From RPQJ01 sp963846885 (GTDB lineage: Bacteria; Pseudomonadota; Gammaproteobacteria; Steroidobacterales; Steroidobacteraceae), in contig CAWJXS010000012.1 of assembly GCA_963846885.1 (NCBI GenBank), positions 134,784 to 198,783 on the forward strand: DNA of 64,000 nt, written 5' to 3'. Of the stretch, positions 34,975 to 44,603 are shown piece by piece. Within the stretch, counting starts at the first letter, position 1; the number at the start of each line of letters is the position of its first letter. Position numbers and translations under genes: made by a program. Below the pieces are notes generated by a model. The model searched no databases and had not been told where the DNA came from. It saw only the letters and a list, made by a program, of their open reading frames with translations.

Positions 34975-35482
34975 TTACAGGGCAGCAGTGGTCTCGATCG
35001 TGACCTGGGCGTCCTCGACGATCACGTCGTACTGGTAGCCCATGCCGAAATCCTTGTTCAGGACGAGCGGACCCGTGATCAGGACGGTGTCACCGACATT
35101 CGGCTGGGCCGTGGTCGTGGTCACGGTGAGGTCGTTCGAGCCATCGCTGCCCGAGCCATCGCGGACATGAATCCAGTTCTTGCCCATGATGCCGACGTTG
35201 CTCTTGACCACTTTGCCGCGCAGCGTGACCGGCTTGCCGGCGAGCGCGTCCTTCTCGGCGAACACCTCCGCGACGGTCTTGCCGCCTTCGGCCCTGGCGA
35301 CGCCGCTCACGTCGACCGGGGCGCCGTGCTGGAGCAGGCATGGGGTGCGGCGCCTTCGCCTCGGCGCCGGCTGCCATCCCCGCCGGGGCCTTCGCGGCCT
35401 CCGTCGACGGTGACTTGTTGCAGCCCGCGAGCGGCAGGGCCAGGGACAGGGCGAGCAGGCTGCCAATAATTGCCTTCGACAC
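34975..35482 (-). CDS. Periplasmic OB-fold lipoprotein (NrfJ-like), frame broken once
   Basis: About 168 residues if read across a frame change near 35340. GTG at 35482 starts a lipoprotein signal MSKAIIGSLLALSLALPLAGCNKS (lipobox LAGC), then an Ala/Lys/Pro spacer. In the second frame follow GKTVAEVFAEKDALAGKPV, LRGKVVKSNVGIMGKNWIHV, a TVTTTTAQPNVGDTVLITGP strand pair and FGMGYQYDVIVEDAQV: the OB-fold found in NrfJ-like and other small periplasmic proteins, perhaps metal or haem related. The spacing of signal and domain is natural, so a base-calling indel is more likely than decay. Function is not established. Confidence 0.65.
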
Positions 35483-35677
35483 AGGGGGTTCTCCGATCGG
35501 ATGGGAAAAGGATGATGTGGAGCCAGTCTAATCGAGCCCGGGTCGCCAGGCTGTCGGGGGTTACGCGGCTCGCGGGCCGGCACCGTCGCGGGAATCCCTG
35601 ATGGCGCGGTACGGGCGGTTTCGCTGTGTTCCGGGCGGGCCCTTCATATCCGCAGCCTGCGCGGTCAGACTGCGGGC

Positions 35678-36058
35678 ATGACGACCCGCAAGCGAGTGGC
35701 GCCCGACCTGAACCGACTCGATCGCGTGGTGGCGGACGCCCGCAAGGCCCGCGACCAGCGCGAGCAGGGCTACCGCGGCCAGGCGCTCAAGTTGTACCCG
35801 TGGATCTGCGGTCGTTGCGCGCGCGAGTTCCAGCAGTCGAACCTGCACGAGCTCACCGTGCACCACAAGAATCACAATCACGACGACAACCCTGCCGACG
35901 GCAGCAACTGGGAATTGCTTTGCCTGTATTGCCACGACAACGAGCACCAGCGCCAGCTCGAGAACTCGGGCGGCGCCTCGTTGCGCGAGGAGGACCGCGC
36001 CGGCGCCACTCACTCGCCCTTCGCGGACCTGGCGTCCCTGTTGGGCCGAGGCGAATGA
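35678..36058 (+). CDS. yajD: YajD family HNH nuclease
   Basis: 126 residues (E. coli YajD ~115). Small HNH domain with two CxxC zinc pairs (ICGRCAREF and LLCLYCHDNEH) around LTVHHKNHNHDDNP and GSNWELL, the full YajD signature. HNH nucleases cut DNA; the physiological role of YajD is unknown. ATG at 35678 follows GCGGGC without a clear ribosome site. It is a stand-alone gene facing the OB-fold lipoprotein divergently. Confidence 0.9.
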   Translation: MTTRKRVAPDLNRLDRVVADARKARDQREQGYRGQALKLYPWICGRCAREFQQSNLHELTVHHKNHNHDDNPADGSNWELLCLYCHDNEHQRQLENSGGASLREEDRAGATHSPFADLASLLGRGE

Positions 36059-36077
36059 GTGCCGCCGGGTCGGCGGG

Positions 36078-36455
36078 TCACGCCGATTCGGTCAGGGTGC
36101 CCTTGTAGGTCCGTCCCTCCAAGCTGATCACGCCGTCGCTCTGGTAGACGTCGCCAAGCGAGTTGCACAAGGTGCCCCGCACGCGCCATTTTTGCTTGCC
36201 GGTTTCCTGCCAGAAACCGTCGCTGGTGCTTTGGATCTGCTCGCCGTTGTCCAGGTACGCCTCGCCGATCCATTTCGTGCGGCCCGCCTTGGCGCCAGGC
36301 GAATCCGCGAAGAGTGACAGCGTGCCGAGGACCGTGCCGAAGCCGGCCGCGGTTCCTTCAAGGTTGATGTGATTGACGCCGCCACCCGGAAGCTGTGCGT
36401 AGGTGACGCTCGTGGACTTGAACGCGAAGTTCACCGACTTCTTTGCCTTAGCCAT
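36078..36455 (-). CDS. Hypothetical 125-residue beta-rich protein
   Basis: No signal peptide or membrane helix. The sequence is beta-strand rich with regular Gly turns: NFAFKSTSVTYAQLPGGGVN, GFGTVLGTLSLFADSPGAK, RTKWIGEAYLDNGEQIQSTS, GKQKWRVRGTLCNSLGDVYQ, GRTYKGTLTES. The repeating strand pattern suggests a small barrel (lipocalin or allene-oxide-cyclase-like), but I do not recognise a family. It converges on yajD with 19 bp between stops. Confidence 0.6.
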   Translation of the reverse strand: MAKAKKSVNFAFKSTSVTYAQLPGGGVNHINLEGTAAGFGTVLGTLSLFADSPGAKAGRTKWIGEAYLDNGEQIQSTSDGFWQETGKQKWRVRGTLCNSLGDVYQSDGVISLEGRTYKGTLTESA

Positions 36456-36614
36456 GATGATGTCCCCCGGAATCGAGTTTGGACTCGTCGAGTCCGGCGA
36501 CCAGCGTGTCCTTCGTGGTCCGATGCGGAGGGCAGCCGGCGCGCGCCGGACTGAGAGCCACTCAACGCTCGATCAGGCCGGACGACAATCGTGGGAAATC
36601 GGTAGTACGTAGCC

Positions 36615-36644
36615 ATGCACAGCTCCCGCCTGGGAGCTGTGCAT
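36615..36644. repeat. Perfect 13-bp hairpin downstream of the molybdoenzyme gene
   Basis: ATGCACAGCTCCC (36615-36627) and its exact complement (36632-36644) enclose the loop GCCT. It lies 26 bp beyond the stop of the 709-residue subunit gene and upstream of the 125-residue gene. No T run follows on either strand, so it is not a classical intrinsic terminator; mRNA stabilisation, an operator or a REP-type element are options. Confidence 0.6.
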
Positions 36645-36669
36645 GATGGAAGGCTGCGACGATGCGTTG

Positions 36670-38799
36670 CTAGATCGGCAACGTCCGGATCCGTTTGCCC
36701 GTCGCCGCAAAGATCGCGTTGATCACGGCAGGAGTCGCGGGCGGGAGACCTGGTTCACCGATGCCGCCCGGCGCCTCCGTGCTCGACACGATGTGCACCT
36801 CGACCCTGGGCATCTCGTCCATGCGCATCATCGGGTAGTCATCGAAATTCGATTGCTCGACGCGCCCGTCCTTGAACGTGATCTTCTCGTGCAGCGCCGC
36901 GCTGAGCCCGTAGACGATGGCGCCTTCGACCTGGCGGTGAATGACGTCCGGATTCACGATGCGACCGCAGTCCACGGCCGCGACGATTCGATGCACCCGC
37001 GGCTTGCCGCTTGCATCCATCGAAACCTCCGCGACCTGCCCCACGAAACTGCCGAAGCAGTTCGTGAGCGCCACGCCGCGATGCATGCCTTTGGGCAGGG
37101 GCGTGCCCCAGCCAGCTTTCTCCGCTGCGAGATCCAGCACACCGCGCAGGCGCGGTTGCTTCGTCAGCAGCGAGCGGCGGAATTCGACCGGGTCCTTGCC
37201 CGCGGCAGCTGCAACTTCGTCGATGAACGATTCGATGAAATACACGTTCTGCGAATGGCCGACCGAGCGCCAGAACCAGAATGGGATGCCAGGCTCCGCC
37301 CGCGCGTATTCCACGCGCAGGTTGGGGAACGCGTAGAGCATGTCGCTGATGCCTTCGACCGCGAATTCGTCGATGCCTTTGGGGGGTTCCTTTGCGAATC
37401 CCGCGGCGACCGACAGCGCCGGCGACGCGACGCGTGCAGTGAGTGACACCGGATTGCCGGCCGCGTCGAGACCGGCCGTGAAGCGCGTGACCGATGCGGG
37501 GCGGTAGAACCACGCGCGCATGTCGTCCTCGCGCGTGTAGACGAGTTTTACCGGTGCGCCGGCCGCTTTCGAAATCAACGTCGAGGCGATGACGAAGTCC
37601 GGCGCGAAGCGGCGACCGAAGCCGCCGCCGAGGTAGGTCGTGTGCACCTGCACCTTCTCCGGCGGCAACCCGGTCAACTGCGCGACGATGCCCTGGTTTG
37701 GACCCGGGCTCTGTGTCGGCGCCCAGATTTCGGCCTCTCCCTTGCGCACCCAGGCGGTGCAATTCATGGGTTCCATGCAGGCGTGCGCAAGATAGGGCGC
37801 TTCGTACACGGCCTCGATCGTCTTCGCGACGGCGACATTGACGTCGCCCTCGCTGCGCGCAACGGCGCCGGGCTTCATTGTCGCGTCGGTCAGGAGCTTC
37901 GAGATCCCTGCGGACGACAAAGAACCCAGTGCGCCTTCGTCCCACTTCACGACCAGTGCATCGCGGCCTTTCAGCGCAGTCCAGTAGGTGTCGGCGAGCA
38001 CGGCGACGCCTTGCGGAATCTGCACGACCTGCTTCACGCCCGGGATCGCTTTCGCCGCAGCGTCGTCGACCGACACGATCTTCGCGCCGGGTACTGGCGC
38101 ATGCACCATGACCGCGGTGAGCAGTCCTGGCAGCTTGACGTCGATGCCAAAGCCCGCGGTGCCGTTGACCTTGGCGGGCGTGTCGATGCGCGTGAGGAGA
38201 CCCTTGCCGAGGATACGAAAATCCTTCGCGTCCTTGAGGGTGGGATTCTGCGGCACCGGCAGTTTCGCTGCCGCGGCGACCAGTTCGCCGTAACCTGCCG
38301 ACTTGCCGTCGGGACCCATCACGCGGCCATCCTGCGTCCGGCACGAGGCGGCATCGACTCCCCACTGCGTGGCAGCAGCGGCCACCAGCATTTCACGCGC
38401 TGCCGCGCCCGCTTTGCGCATGGGCTCGTAATGTCCGCGAATCGCGGTCGAGCCGCCCGTGGCCTGCATGCCGAACAATGGGTTGTTGTAGGCCTTGTCG
38501 GCGGGAGCCTGTTCGACCTTGACGCTCTTCCAGTCGGCGTCGAGTTCCTCGGCCACCAGCGAGGCAATGCCCATGTGCACGCCCTGGCCCATCTCGGACA
38601 GGCCGCAGATGACAGTCACTTGCCCGTCCGGTGCGATGCGCAGGAAGGCGTTCGGTGCAAAGCCGGCGGCTGCGCCTGGGGCGGCTGCCGCAGCCTGGGC
38701 GAAGCGCGAGGACAGGGGCAGCGTGAAGCCGATGACGAGGGCGCCGGCGGCGGAGCCCTTGAGGAAATCGCGGCGCGTGGTGAATGCGTTGGTGCTCAT
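36670..38799 (-). CDS. Molybdopterin-binding subunit of xanthine dehydrogenase family (isoquinoline 1-oxidoreductase beta-like)
   Basis: 709 residues. A twin-arginine signal (TRRDFLKGSAAGALVIGF) sends the folded enzyme to the periplasm. The large-subunit motifs of the IorB class are visible: GQVTVICGLSEMGQGVHMGI, GGSTAIRGHYEPMRKAGAAA, PGPNQGIVAQLTG, YLGGGFGRRF and the C-terminal GGIGEPGLPP carrying the catalytic Glu. It should hydroxylate an aldehyde or N-heterocycle at a Mo cofactor. The 2Fe-2S subunit gene ends 15 bp upstream and the XdhC-MocA maturation gene is divergent, a complete minimal molybdoenzyme locus. Substrate unknown. Confidence 0.9.
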   Translation of the reverse strand: MSTNAFTTRRDFLKGSAAGALVIGFTLPLSSRFAQAAAAAPGAAAGFAPNAFLRIAPDGQVTVICGLSEMGQGVHMGIASLVAEELDADWKSVKVEQAPADKAYNNPLFGMQATGGSTAIRGHYEPMRKAGAAAREMLVAAAATQWGVDAASCRTQDGRVMGPDGKSAGYGELVAAAAKLPVPQNPTLKDAKDFRILGKGLLTRIDTPAKVNGTAGFGIDVKLPGLLTAVMVHAPVPGAKIVSVDDAAAKAIPGVKQVVQIPQGVAVLADTYWTALKGRDALVVKWDEGALGSLSSAGISKLLTDATMKPGAVARSEGDVNVAVAKTIEAVYEAPYLAHACMEPMNCTAWVRKGEAEIWAPTQSPGPNQGIVAQLTGLPPEKVQVHTTYLGGGFGRRFAPDFVIASTLISKAAGAPVKLVYTREDDMRAWFYRPASVTRFTAGLDAAGNPVSLTARVASPALSVAAGFAKEPPKGIDEFAVEGISDMLYAFPNLRVEYARAEPGIPFWFWRSVGHSQNVYFIESFIDEVAAAAGKDPVEFRRSLLTKQPRLRGVLDLAAEKAGWGTPLPKGMHRGVALTNCFGSFVGQVAEVSMDASGKPRVHRIVAAVDCGRIVNPDVIHRQVEGAIVYGLSAALHEKITFKDGRVEQSNFDDYPMMRMDEMPRVEVHIVSSTEAPGGIGEPGLPPATPAVINAIFAATGKRIRTLPI

Positions 38800-38814
38800 G
38801 GCTGTCTCCTTGCC

Positions 38815-39275
38815 TCAGGCGCCGAGCGTCGCGGCCGCATCCTTGATGGCCGCGCGGATGCGGTTGTAGGTGCCGCAGCGGCAGAGGTTCCGGCGCATTG
38901 CGGCGTCGATGTCGGTGTCGCTGGGCTTGGGGTTCCGCGCCAGCAATGCCGCTGCGCTCATGATCTGCCCGCTCTGGCAGTAGCCGCATTGGGGCACGTC
39001 GTTGCGGATCCACGCCGCTTGCAGGGCCTGGCCGATCCGGTCTGAATCCATGGCTTCGATCGTGGTGACCTGCTTGCCGGCCACTGACTCGATCGTGGTC
39101 ACGCAGGCGCGACCGGCTTGCCGTCGACGTGAACGGTGCAGGCACCGCAGGCCGCGATGCCGCAACCAAACTTGGTGCCCGTGTAACCCAGTTCATCGCG
39201 CAGGGCCCACAACAGCGGGGTGTCGGGCGTTGCAGACAACTGCACGGTCTTGCCGTTGAGCGAGATTGAAATCAT
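38815..39275 (-). CDS. 2Fe-2S subunit of the molybdenum hydroxylase (IorA-like), frame broken once
   Basis: About 153 residues when corrected. From ATG at 39275: MISISLNGKTVQLSATPD, LLWALRDELGYTGTKFGCG, IAACGACTVHVDGKPV, the plant-type ferredoxin cluster. The frame then meets TGA at about 39104, but one added base near 39108 continues into RACVTTIESVAGKQVTTIEA, QCGYCQSGQIMSAAALLARN and RRNLCRCGTYNRIRAAI, the second 2Fe-2S cluster of the family. All eight Cys are retained. It passes electrons from the Mo subunit encoded immediately downstream. Confidence 0.85.
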
Positions 39276-39345
39276 GGAGCTTCCCCAGGCGCAGTAATGC
39301 AGGTGCCGGTGGGCCGGCGAGCGGAATTTAGTATAAAGCCGTCTT

Positions 39346-41023
39346 ATGGATGGATCATTGCATCAATTGGCTCCGCTGTTCGAACGGGCGCGTGCGGAGC
39401 GGACGCCGCTCGTGCTTGCGACCGTCGTCGCCACCCGGGGCTCGACCTACCGCAAGGCCGGCGCACAGATGCTCATCGGCGCTGGCGGTCGCTACGAGGG
39501 AATCCTCTCCGGTGGCTGCCTCGAGGGCGACCTCGCCGCCCATGCGGCATCGGTGCTCGAGTCGGGCAGTCCAAAAATGGTCCGGTACGACAACGGCGGT
39601 GACGACGACCTGCTGTGGGGCCTGGGCGCCGGCTGCGAAGGCGGCATGGACGTCTGGCTCGTCCGGCTGGACCCGGCAGCGAACTGGGAGCCGTTCGCGA
39701 CGTTGGCAAGGTGCTTCGAGCAGCGAGTGCGTGCCCGCTACGCCTTCGTGCTCGATTCTGCGGTGCCGGCGCTGCCCATCGGCTCGACGCTCTGGGTGGA
39801 CGGCGGTCCGGCCCCGCCGCAGGACCTCCCGCAACCGCTGACTGACTTCCTGGCCACTCACGCTGGTACCGATCCGGTCCCGGCCAACGCAGGGATCGTC
39901 GAGTGCGGCAGCCTTGGCGTGCGCTTGTTCCTTTGCTCCACAGGCATCCCGCGTGAACTGCTGCTGATCGGCGGCGGTCCGGACGCGCTGCCCGGTGGTG
40001 GAGATCGGTGCCACGCTGGGTTGGCGCGTGACCGTGGCGGACCATCGGCCGGCGTACGCTGACCCGGCTCGATTTCCGCGCGCAAGACACGTGCTGCTGA
40101 CCACGCCACCGCAACTTGAGCAGCACGTGGACCTGGCGCGGTTCGATGCCGCCGTGGTCATGAGCCATCACATCGCGACCGACCTCGCGGCGCTGCAGGC
40201 GCTGGCCACGACGCAGATTCCCTACGTGGGATTGCTCGGCCCCGCGTCGCGGCGCAGTCGGCTGCTGGCCGACCTCGGGACGGCGACCGCGGCGAAGTTC
40301 GGGACCCGCCTGCATGCACCGGTCGGCCTCGAACTCGGCGGGCGCGATCCGGCGAGCATCGCACTCGCGATCACCGCGGAGATCCAGGCGCATCTGCATG
40401 GCAAGGGACACGGGCAGGCACTCGACCGCAACACGGCGGCATCGAACCTGCACGTGATGCTGCTGGCGGCCGGCAGTTCGTCGCGTTTCGGTTCACCCAA
40501 GCAGCTCGCCGACATCGCGGGCCGGCCCATGCTTGCGCGCGTGCTCGATACGATGTCGCAACTGGAGCGACGTCACGCCGTGACCGTGGTGCTCGGCGCG
40601 AACGCCGAGCGTCTCGAGCCGCTGGTCCGTGCAGCGTCGGCGCACGTCGCCTTCAATCCGGATCATGCGTCGGGCTTGGCGAGTTCCATTCGCGTGGGGC
40701 TGGCGCAGGCGCCAGTCGATGCGCGCGGGGCGTTGATTGCGCTGGCGGACCAGGTGGCCGTGACAGCCGACGACCTGCGGCAACTCGTCGCACGTTGGGA
40801 GCAGCAACCCGACCACATCGTCGCCGCGCAGTACGCCGACACGACCGGCGTTCCCGCCATCTTCCCTGTCGATCTGTTCCGGGAGTTGGCTGAGCTGCAG
40901 GGCGATCGCGGCGCGCGTGCGGTGCTTGCGCGCTACCCGGAGCGGGTGATCGGCGTGCCCATGCCGTCCGCGGCGCAGGACATCGACACGCCAGGGGACC
41001 TCGCGGACAGCACTCCGTCCTGA
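39346..41023 (+). CDS. XdhC-MocA fusion: molybdoenzyme maturation factor plus MoCo cytidylyltransferase (frame broken once)
   Basis: About 558 residues if a single extra G near 39992 is removed. Residues ~1-330 are XdhC/CoxI: LVLATVVATRGSTYRKAGAQ, GGCLEGDLAAHA, a Rossmann-like segment LLLIGGGPDALP ... VVEIGATLGWRVTVAD, and YVGLLGPASRRSRLL. Residues ~365-555 are a MobA-like nucleotidyltransferase: MLLAAGSSSRFGSPKQLADI and IALADQVAVTADDL, as in MocA, which converts MoCo to the cytosine dinucleotide form. XdhC inserts sulfurated cofactor into hydroxylases. The gene is divergent from the hydroxylase subunits (70 bp), so it probably matures that enzyme, implying an MCD-type cofactor. Confidence 0.85.
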
Positions 41024-41042
41024 TCCGCGCGCGAGTCACGCG

Positions 41043-41417
41043 TCAATCGTTGCGGGCTGCGGTGACGATCATCCAGTCGAATGCGACGGGGGTCGCCTCG
41101 TGCAGCGGGGCGTAATTGAAGGTCGTCACCCAGGTACGCAGGGCCTGCTGCACGCAGCCGTCACCGGACTCCGACGCGGCGTCGCTGACTCGCCCATCCA
41201 ACTGGACCTTGAAGTGAGTGCGGTACACCGCTCCCGGCGTCGCCTCGCACCCGCGCGGGATAGTGAGTTCCGCGGCACCCAGCAATTGCAGTTCGGGGGC
41301 TGGCGGAGCGGGGACGAGGGTGGGTGCGACGCAGCCCGAGACGAGCGACAGTCCCAGCAGTGCGACGACCGGTCGCAGATACCTGGCGCGAGGGCAACGT
41401 TCGCAACGGGCTGTCAT
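41043..41417 (-). CDS. Hypothetical lipoprotein with TonB C-terminal-like domain
   Basis: 124 residues from ATG at 41417 (an earlier in-frame start adds 24 residues ahead of the signal). MTARCERCPRARYLRPVVAL and LLGLSLVSGCVAP form a signal with lipobox VSGC. The mature part has TPGAVYRTHFKVQLDGRVSD ... GDGCVQQALRTWVTTFNYAP, the strand-helix-strand pattern of TonB C-terminal or TonB-box-like domains. No proline-rich linker or membrane anchor of a real TonB is present. Function unknown. Confidence 0.6.
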   Translation of the reverse strand: MTARCERCPRARYLRPVVALLGLSLVSGCVAPTLVPAPPAPELQLLGAAELTIPRGCEATPGAVYRTHFKVQLDGRVSDAASESGDGCVQQALRTWVTTFNYAPLHEATPVAFDWMIVTAARND

Positions 41418-41659
41418 GACGGCCTCTACAGGCGACGGATGCCTAGCTTGAATCCTGTACCTTACTGTACCCGTGTTGCGCCGCATCAATCACGGGCGTC
41501 CAAGTCGCGCGTGCACCAGGGCCGGGGCCCGGGGGAGGTGCATATCCGTAGGGGCCGCAGTCCACTGTGCCGGCGCACTGTGCAAGACTCCGCGCCACAC
41601 ACAGACAATAGCGGCCGGAACTCAGCACGACGACTGGCCCGAACCAGGGGGAACGCTTC

Positions 41660-43291
41660 ATGAAACCCATCGGCGACGTCGCCCGCGCCATCGGCATTGA
41701 TCCCGCCGTGCTCGAACCGTACGGCCACTACAAGGCCAAGCTGCCGTTGTCGGCCATCCGCGGCCGGCCGAATCGCGGCAAGCTCGTGCTCGTCTCGGCG
41801 ATCACGCCCACGCCGGCGGGCGAGGGCAAGACCACGACCACCATCGGCCTCGTCCAGGGCCTCGCGAAAATCGGCGTGCACAGCGCGGCGGCGTTGCGTG
41901 AGCCGAGCCTCGGGCCGGTCTTCGGCATGAAAGGCGGCGGCGCCGGCGGTGGCGCTTCCGAAGTGCTGCCGATGATGGACATCAACCTGCACTTCAATGG
42001 CGACTTCCACGCCGTCTCGAGCGCGCACAACCTGCTGGCGGCGCTGGTCGACAACACGCTGCACAACGGCAACCATGCCCGGCTCGACCCGCGGCACGTC
42101 ACCTGGAAGCGGGTCATCGACATGAACGATCGCGCGCTGCGCGACATCATCATCGGGCTGGGTGGCCGCTCCGAAGGCATTCCGCGCGAGAGCGGTTTCG
42201 ACATCACGGCGGCGAGCGAAGTGATGGCGATCCTGTGCCTCGCGAGCGACATACCGGACCTCAAGGCACGGCTCGGGCGCATCGTCGTCGGCTACACGTC
42301 AGATGGCGTGGCAGTCACGGCCAGCGACCTCAATGCGGTGGGCGCCATGGCGGCATTGTTGAGCCAGGCGATCAAGCCGAACCTGGTGCAGACGACCGAA
42401 GGCGCGCCCGCATTCGTCCACGGCGGGCCCTTTGCCAACATCGCGCACGGAACGAACAGCATCACTGCGACGCGCGCGGCGCTTTCGTACGCCGACATCG
42501 TCGTGACCGAAGCCGGGTTCGCGTTCGAGCTCGGCGCGGAGAAATTCTTCGACATCAATTGCCGGTACGGCGGCTTCGCACCGGCGTGCACGGTGCTGGT
42601 GACGACGATTCGCGCACTCAAGATGCACGGCGGCAAGCCGCTTGCGGATGTCGGCAAGCCCGACGTCGAGGCGATGACCCGCGGCTTCTCCAACATGGAA
42701 AAGCACATCGAGAGCATCCGCAAGTTCGGGCAGTCCTGTGTCGTCGCGATCAACGGCTTCCCGACCGACACGCCGGAAGAGGTGGCCGCGCTGCAGCAGC
42801 ATTGCGCCAGCCTCGGCGTCCGCGCGGTATCGGCGCAGCCTTTCAGCGCAGGCGGCAGCGGCTGCATCGAGCTGGCGGAAGTCGTGCGCGACCTCGTTGC
42901 AGTCACGGAACCCGGCTTCAAGCCGCTCTACGACTGGAACGACACGATCGAGCACAAGATTGCGACGGTCGCGCGCGAGATGTACGGCGCACAGGCCGTG
43001 GACTACACGGCACGGGCGAAGCGCGATCTCGAGCAACTGAAGAAGGCGGGCTTCGACAAGCTGCCGATCTGCATCGCGAAAACCCAGCAGTCGCTGTCCG
43101 ACAATCCAGCGTTGCTGGGAAGGCCGAAGGACTTTCTCGTCACCGTGCGCGAGATCCAGCTGGCGGCGGGGGCGGGATTCATCGTCCCGATTACGGGCGA
43201 AATCCTGCGCATGCCCGGCCTGCCGAAGGTGCCGATGTCGAGCCGCTTCGATCTCTCGGACGATGGCGAGGTCTTGTTCTCGAAGCCCTGA
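41660..43291 (+). CDS. fhs: Formate--tetrahydrofolate ligase
   Basis: 543 residues, near the usual ~555. It contains the P-loop TPAGEGKTTTTIGL (residues ~54-67), SLGPVFGMKGGGAGGG, FNGDFHAVSSAHNLLAAL, GFDITAASEVMAILCL and FVHGGPFANIAHGTNS, all diagnostic for FTHFS. It makes 10-formyl-THF from formate with ATP, supplying one-carbon units for purines or Met-tRNA formylation. It is unlinked to folD or purU in the window. The 242-bp upstream region holds no riboswitch that I recognise; GGGGGA lies eight bases before the ATG. Confidence 0.95.
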   Translation: MKPIGDVARAIGIDPAVLEPYGHYKAKLPLSAIRGRPNRGKLVLVSAITPTPAGEGKTTTTIGLVQGLAKIGVHSAAALREPSLGPVFGMKGGGAGGGASEVLPMMDINLHFNGDFHAVSSAHNLLAALVDNTLHNGNHARLDPRHVTWKRVIDMNDRALRDIIIGLGGRSEGIPRESGFDITAASEVMAILCLASDIPDLKARLGRIVVGYTSDGVAVTASDLNAVGAMAALLSQAIKPNLVQTTEGAPAFVHGGPFANIAHGTNSITATRAALSYADIVVTEAGFAFELGAEKFFDINCRYGGFAPACTVLVTTIRALKMHGGKPLADVGKPDVEAMTRGFSNMEKHIESIRKFGQSCVVAINGFPTDTPEEVAALQQHCASLGVRAVSAQPFSAGGSGCIELAEVVRDLVAVTEPGFKPLYDWNDTIEHKIATVAREMYGAQAVDYTARAKRDLEQLKKAGFDKLPICIAKTQQSLSDNPALLGRPKDFLVTVREIQLAAGAGFIVPITGEILRMPGLPKVPMSSRFDLSDDGEVLFSKP

Positions 43292-43319
43292 AGATTCTCA
43301 GCACCGTACCTGGCAGGTT

Positions 43320-44603
43320 TCAGCGGCCGGCTGCGGGTGGCGCCGCACCCGTGGGCCGGTAGCGGTCACGCAACTCCGTCTGTCGCGAGCGCATCGACTG
43401 CGACTGGCCGCCGATCCATACCTGCTCGGCGAAACTCGTGACTTCGAGCGGGTCGCCTGACCAGAGCACGAGGTCGGCGGGTGATCCCGGCGCAATACGC
43501 CCGGCTCCCGCGCCAAGCCCGAATACGTCGGCCGGCGTGGAGGTGAGCGCTGCGAGCGCGGCATCCCAGGGCAAGCCATGCGCGACGGCGACTCCCGCGC
43601 CCTGGCGCACCTTGTGTGCAGTGTTCGTGCCCGCCGAAAAATGCGTGAACATGATCGGCACGCCCGCGCGATGCAGTCGCGCCGCGTTTTCGAGGGTGGC
43701 ACCGATCTGGTTGAACTGGCCCGGCAGGTTCAGCAGCGGCTCGAGCACGACAGGCACCTTGCCCTGGGCCAGCATCTGCGCCACCTGCGGCGCCTGCGCT
43801 CCGCCGATGATCACCGGCTTGACGCCATGCTCGGCGGCGTAGGCCACGACGTGCCGGATGTCCGGCGCGCTGTCGACCGCGAATGCCATGCGTCCGCCTG
43901 CGAGGTAGCGCGCGAGCACCTCGCGCCCCGTGGGTGTGAGCAGACGCACGTCACCGGCCTGCAGCGGCTTGCCGGGCGTCGCCTCACGCGTCGCTTGTTG
44001 CAGCAGCATGATCTGCGCGGCGCGGCTGTAACCCACGCCGTCGGTCGCGGCAGCGCCCATGTCGAGGAACTGCGTGCGACTCGCCGCCACGAACGGGTCG
44101 GCGCTGCCGTCGAGGCGCGCTATCGCGCCCTGGCCCGCGAACAGCGTGCCTGACGCACTGGGCGCGATCATCGCGAACGTGATGCCCTCTGCGCGATTGA
44201 CGCCGATGGCGACGGCGTCGGCGTTGAAGGCCGGCGTCGCGTCGAACTCGGGCCGGGCCACGAAGCCATCGGTGCGCTCGCCGCTGAAGGCCGAACGGTC
44301 GACCGTGACTGACTCGAGTTCGATCTCTGTCACGCCAAGACCAGTAATGCCGCCGAACAGTCCCGGTGTGAGCGGCCGGCCATTGGCCTCGATGACGGTC
44401 GTGCCGGCGCCGGGCGGCAGGCTGCTGCCGATCTCGACGACCCGGCCGTTGCGCACGCGCACGTCGCTGCGCTCGAGCGTGCCTTGCGGCGTCAGCGTGT
44501 GGACCTGCGCGTTGCGGATCAGCACGTCCTGCGCGCCGGCAGACGTGCAAGCCAGCAGGGCAACGGCGCAGGTGACCAGCGAAATGCGATGCAGGCAGTT
44601 CAT
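43320..44603 (-). CDS. Amidohydrolase-superfamily protein lacking the metal ligands (probable partner or pseudoenzyme)
   Basis: 427 residues with a signal peptide (MNCLHRISLVTCAVALLACTS); the frame upstream of 44603 overlaps the neighbouring gene. The imidazolonepropionase-like fold is recognisable (VLIRNAQVHTLTPQG, NGRPLTPGLFGGITGLG, GSPADLVLWSGDPLEVTSF). Where active members have the metal site PGLIDxHxHxG this protein reads PGLFGGITGLG, with no HxH, and the usual later His residues and Asp are not obvious. It overlaps the intact amidohydrolase gene by four bases, so the two are translated together and probably form a periplasmic complex. Substrate unknown; catalysis through this subunit is doubtful. 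Confidence 0.8.
   Translation of the reverse strand: MNCLHRISLVTCAVALLACTSAGAQDVLIRNAQVHTLTPQGTLERSDVRVRNGRVVEIGSSLPPGAGTTVIEANGRPLTPGLFGGITGLGVTEIELESVTVDRSAFSGERTDGFVARPEFDATPAFNADAVAIGVNRAEGITFAMIAPSASGTLFAGQGAIARLDGSADPFVAASRTQFLDMGAAATDGVGYSRAAQIMLLQQATREATPGKPLQAGDVRLLTPTGREVLARYLAGGRMAFAVDSAPDIRHVVAYAAEHGVKPVIIGGAQAPQVAQMLAQGKVPVVLEPLLNLPGQFNQIGATLENAARLHRAGVPIMFTHFSAGTNTAHKVRQGAGVAVAHGLPWDAALAALTSTPADVFGLGAGAGRIAPGSPADLVLWSGDPLEVTSFAEQVWIGGQSQSMRSRQTELRDRYRPTGAAPPAAGR

Noticed and set aside
41418..41659. Possible folate or glycine riboswitch upstream of fhs
   Set aside because: No conserved core of either class can be traced by eye and the spacer has no terminator or sequestering hairpin with the ribosome site.
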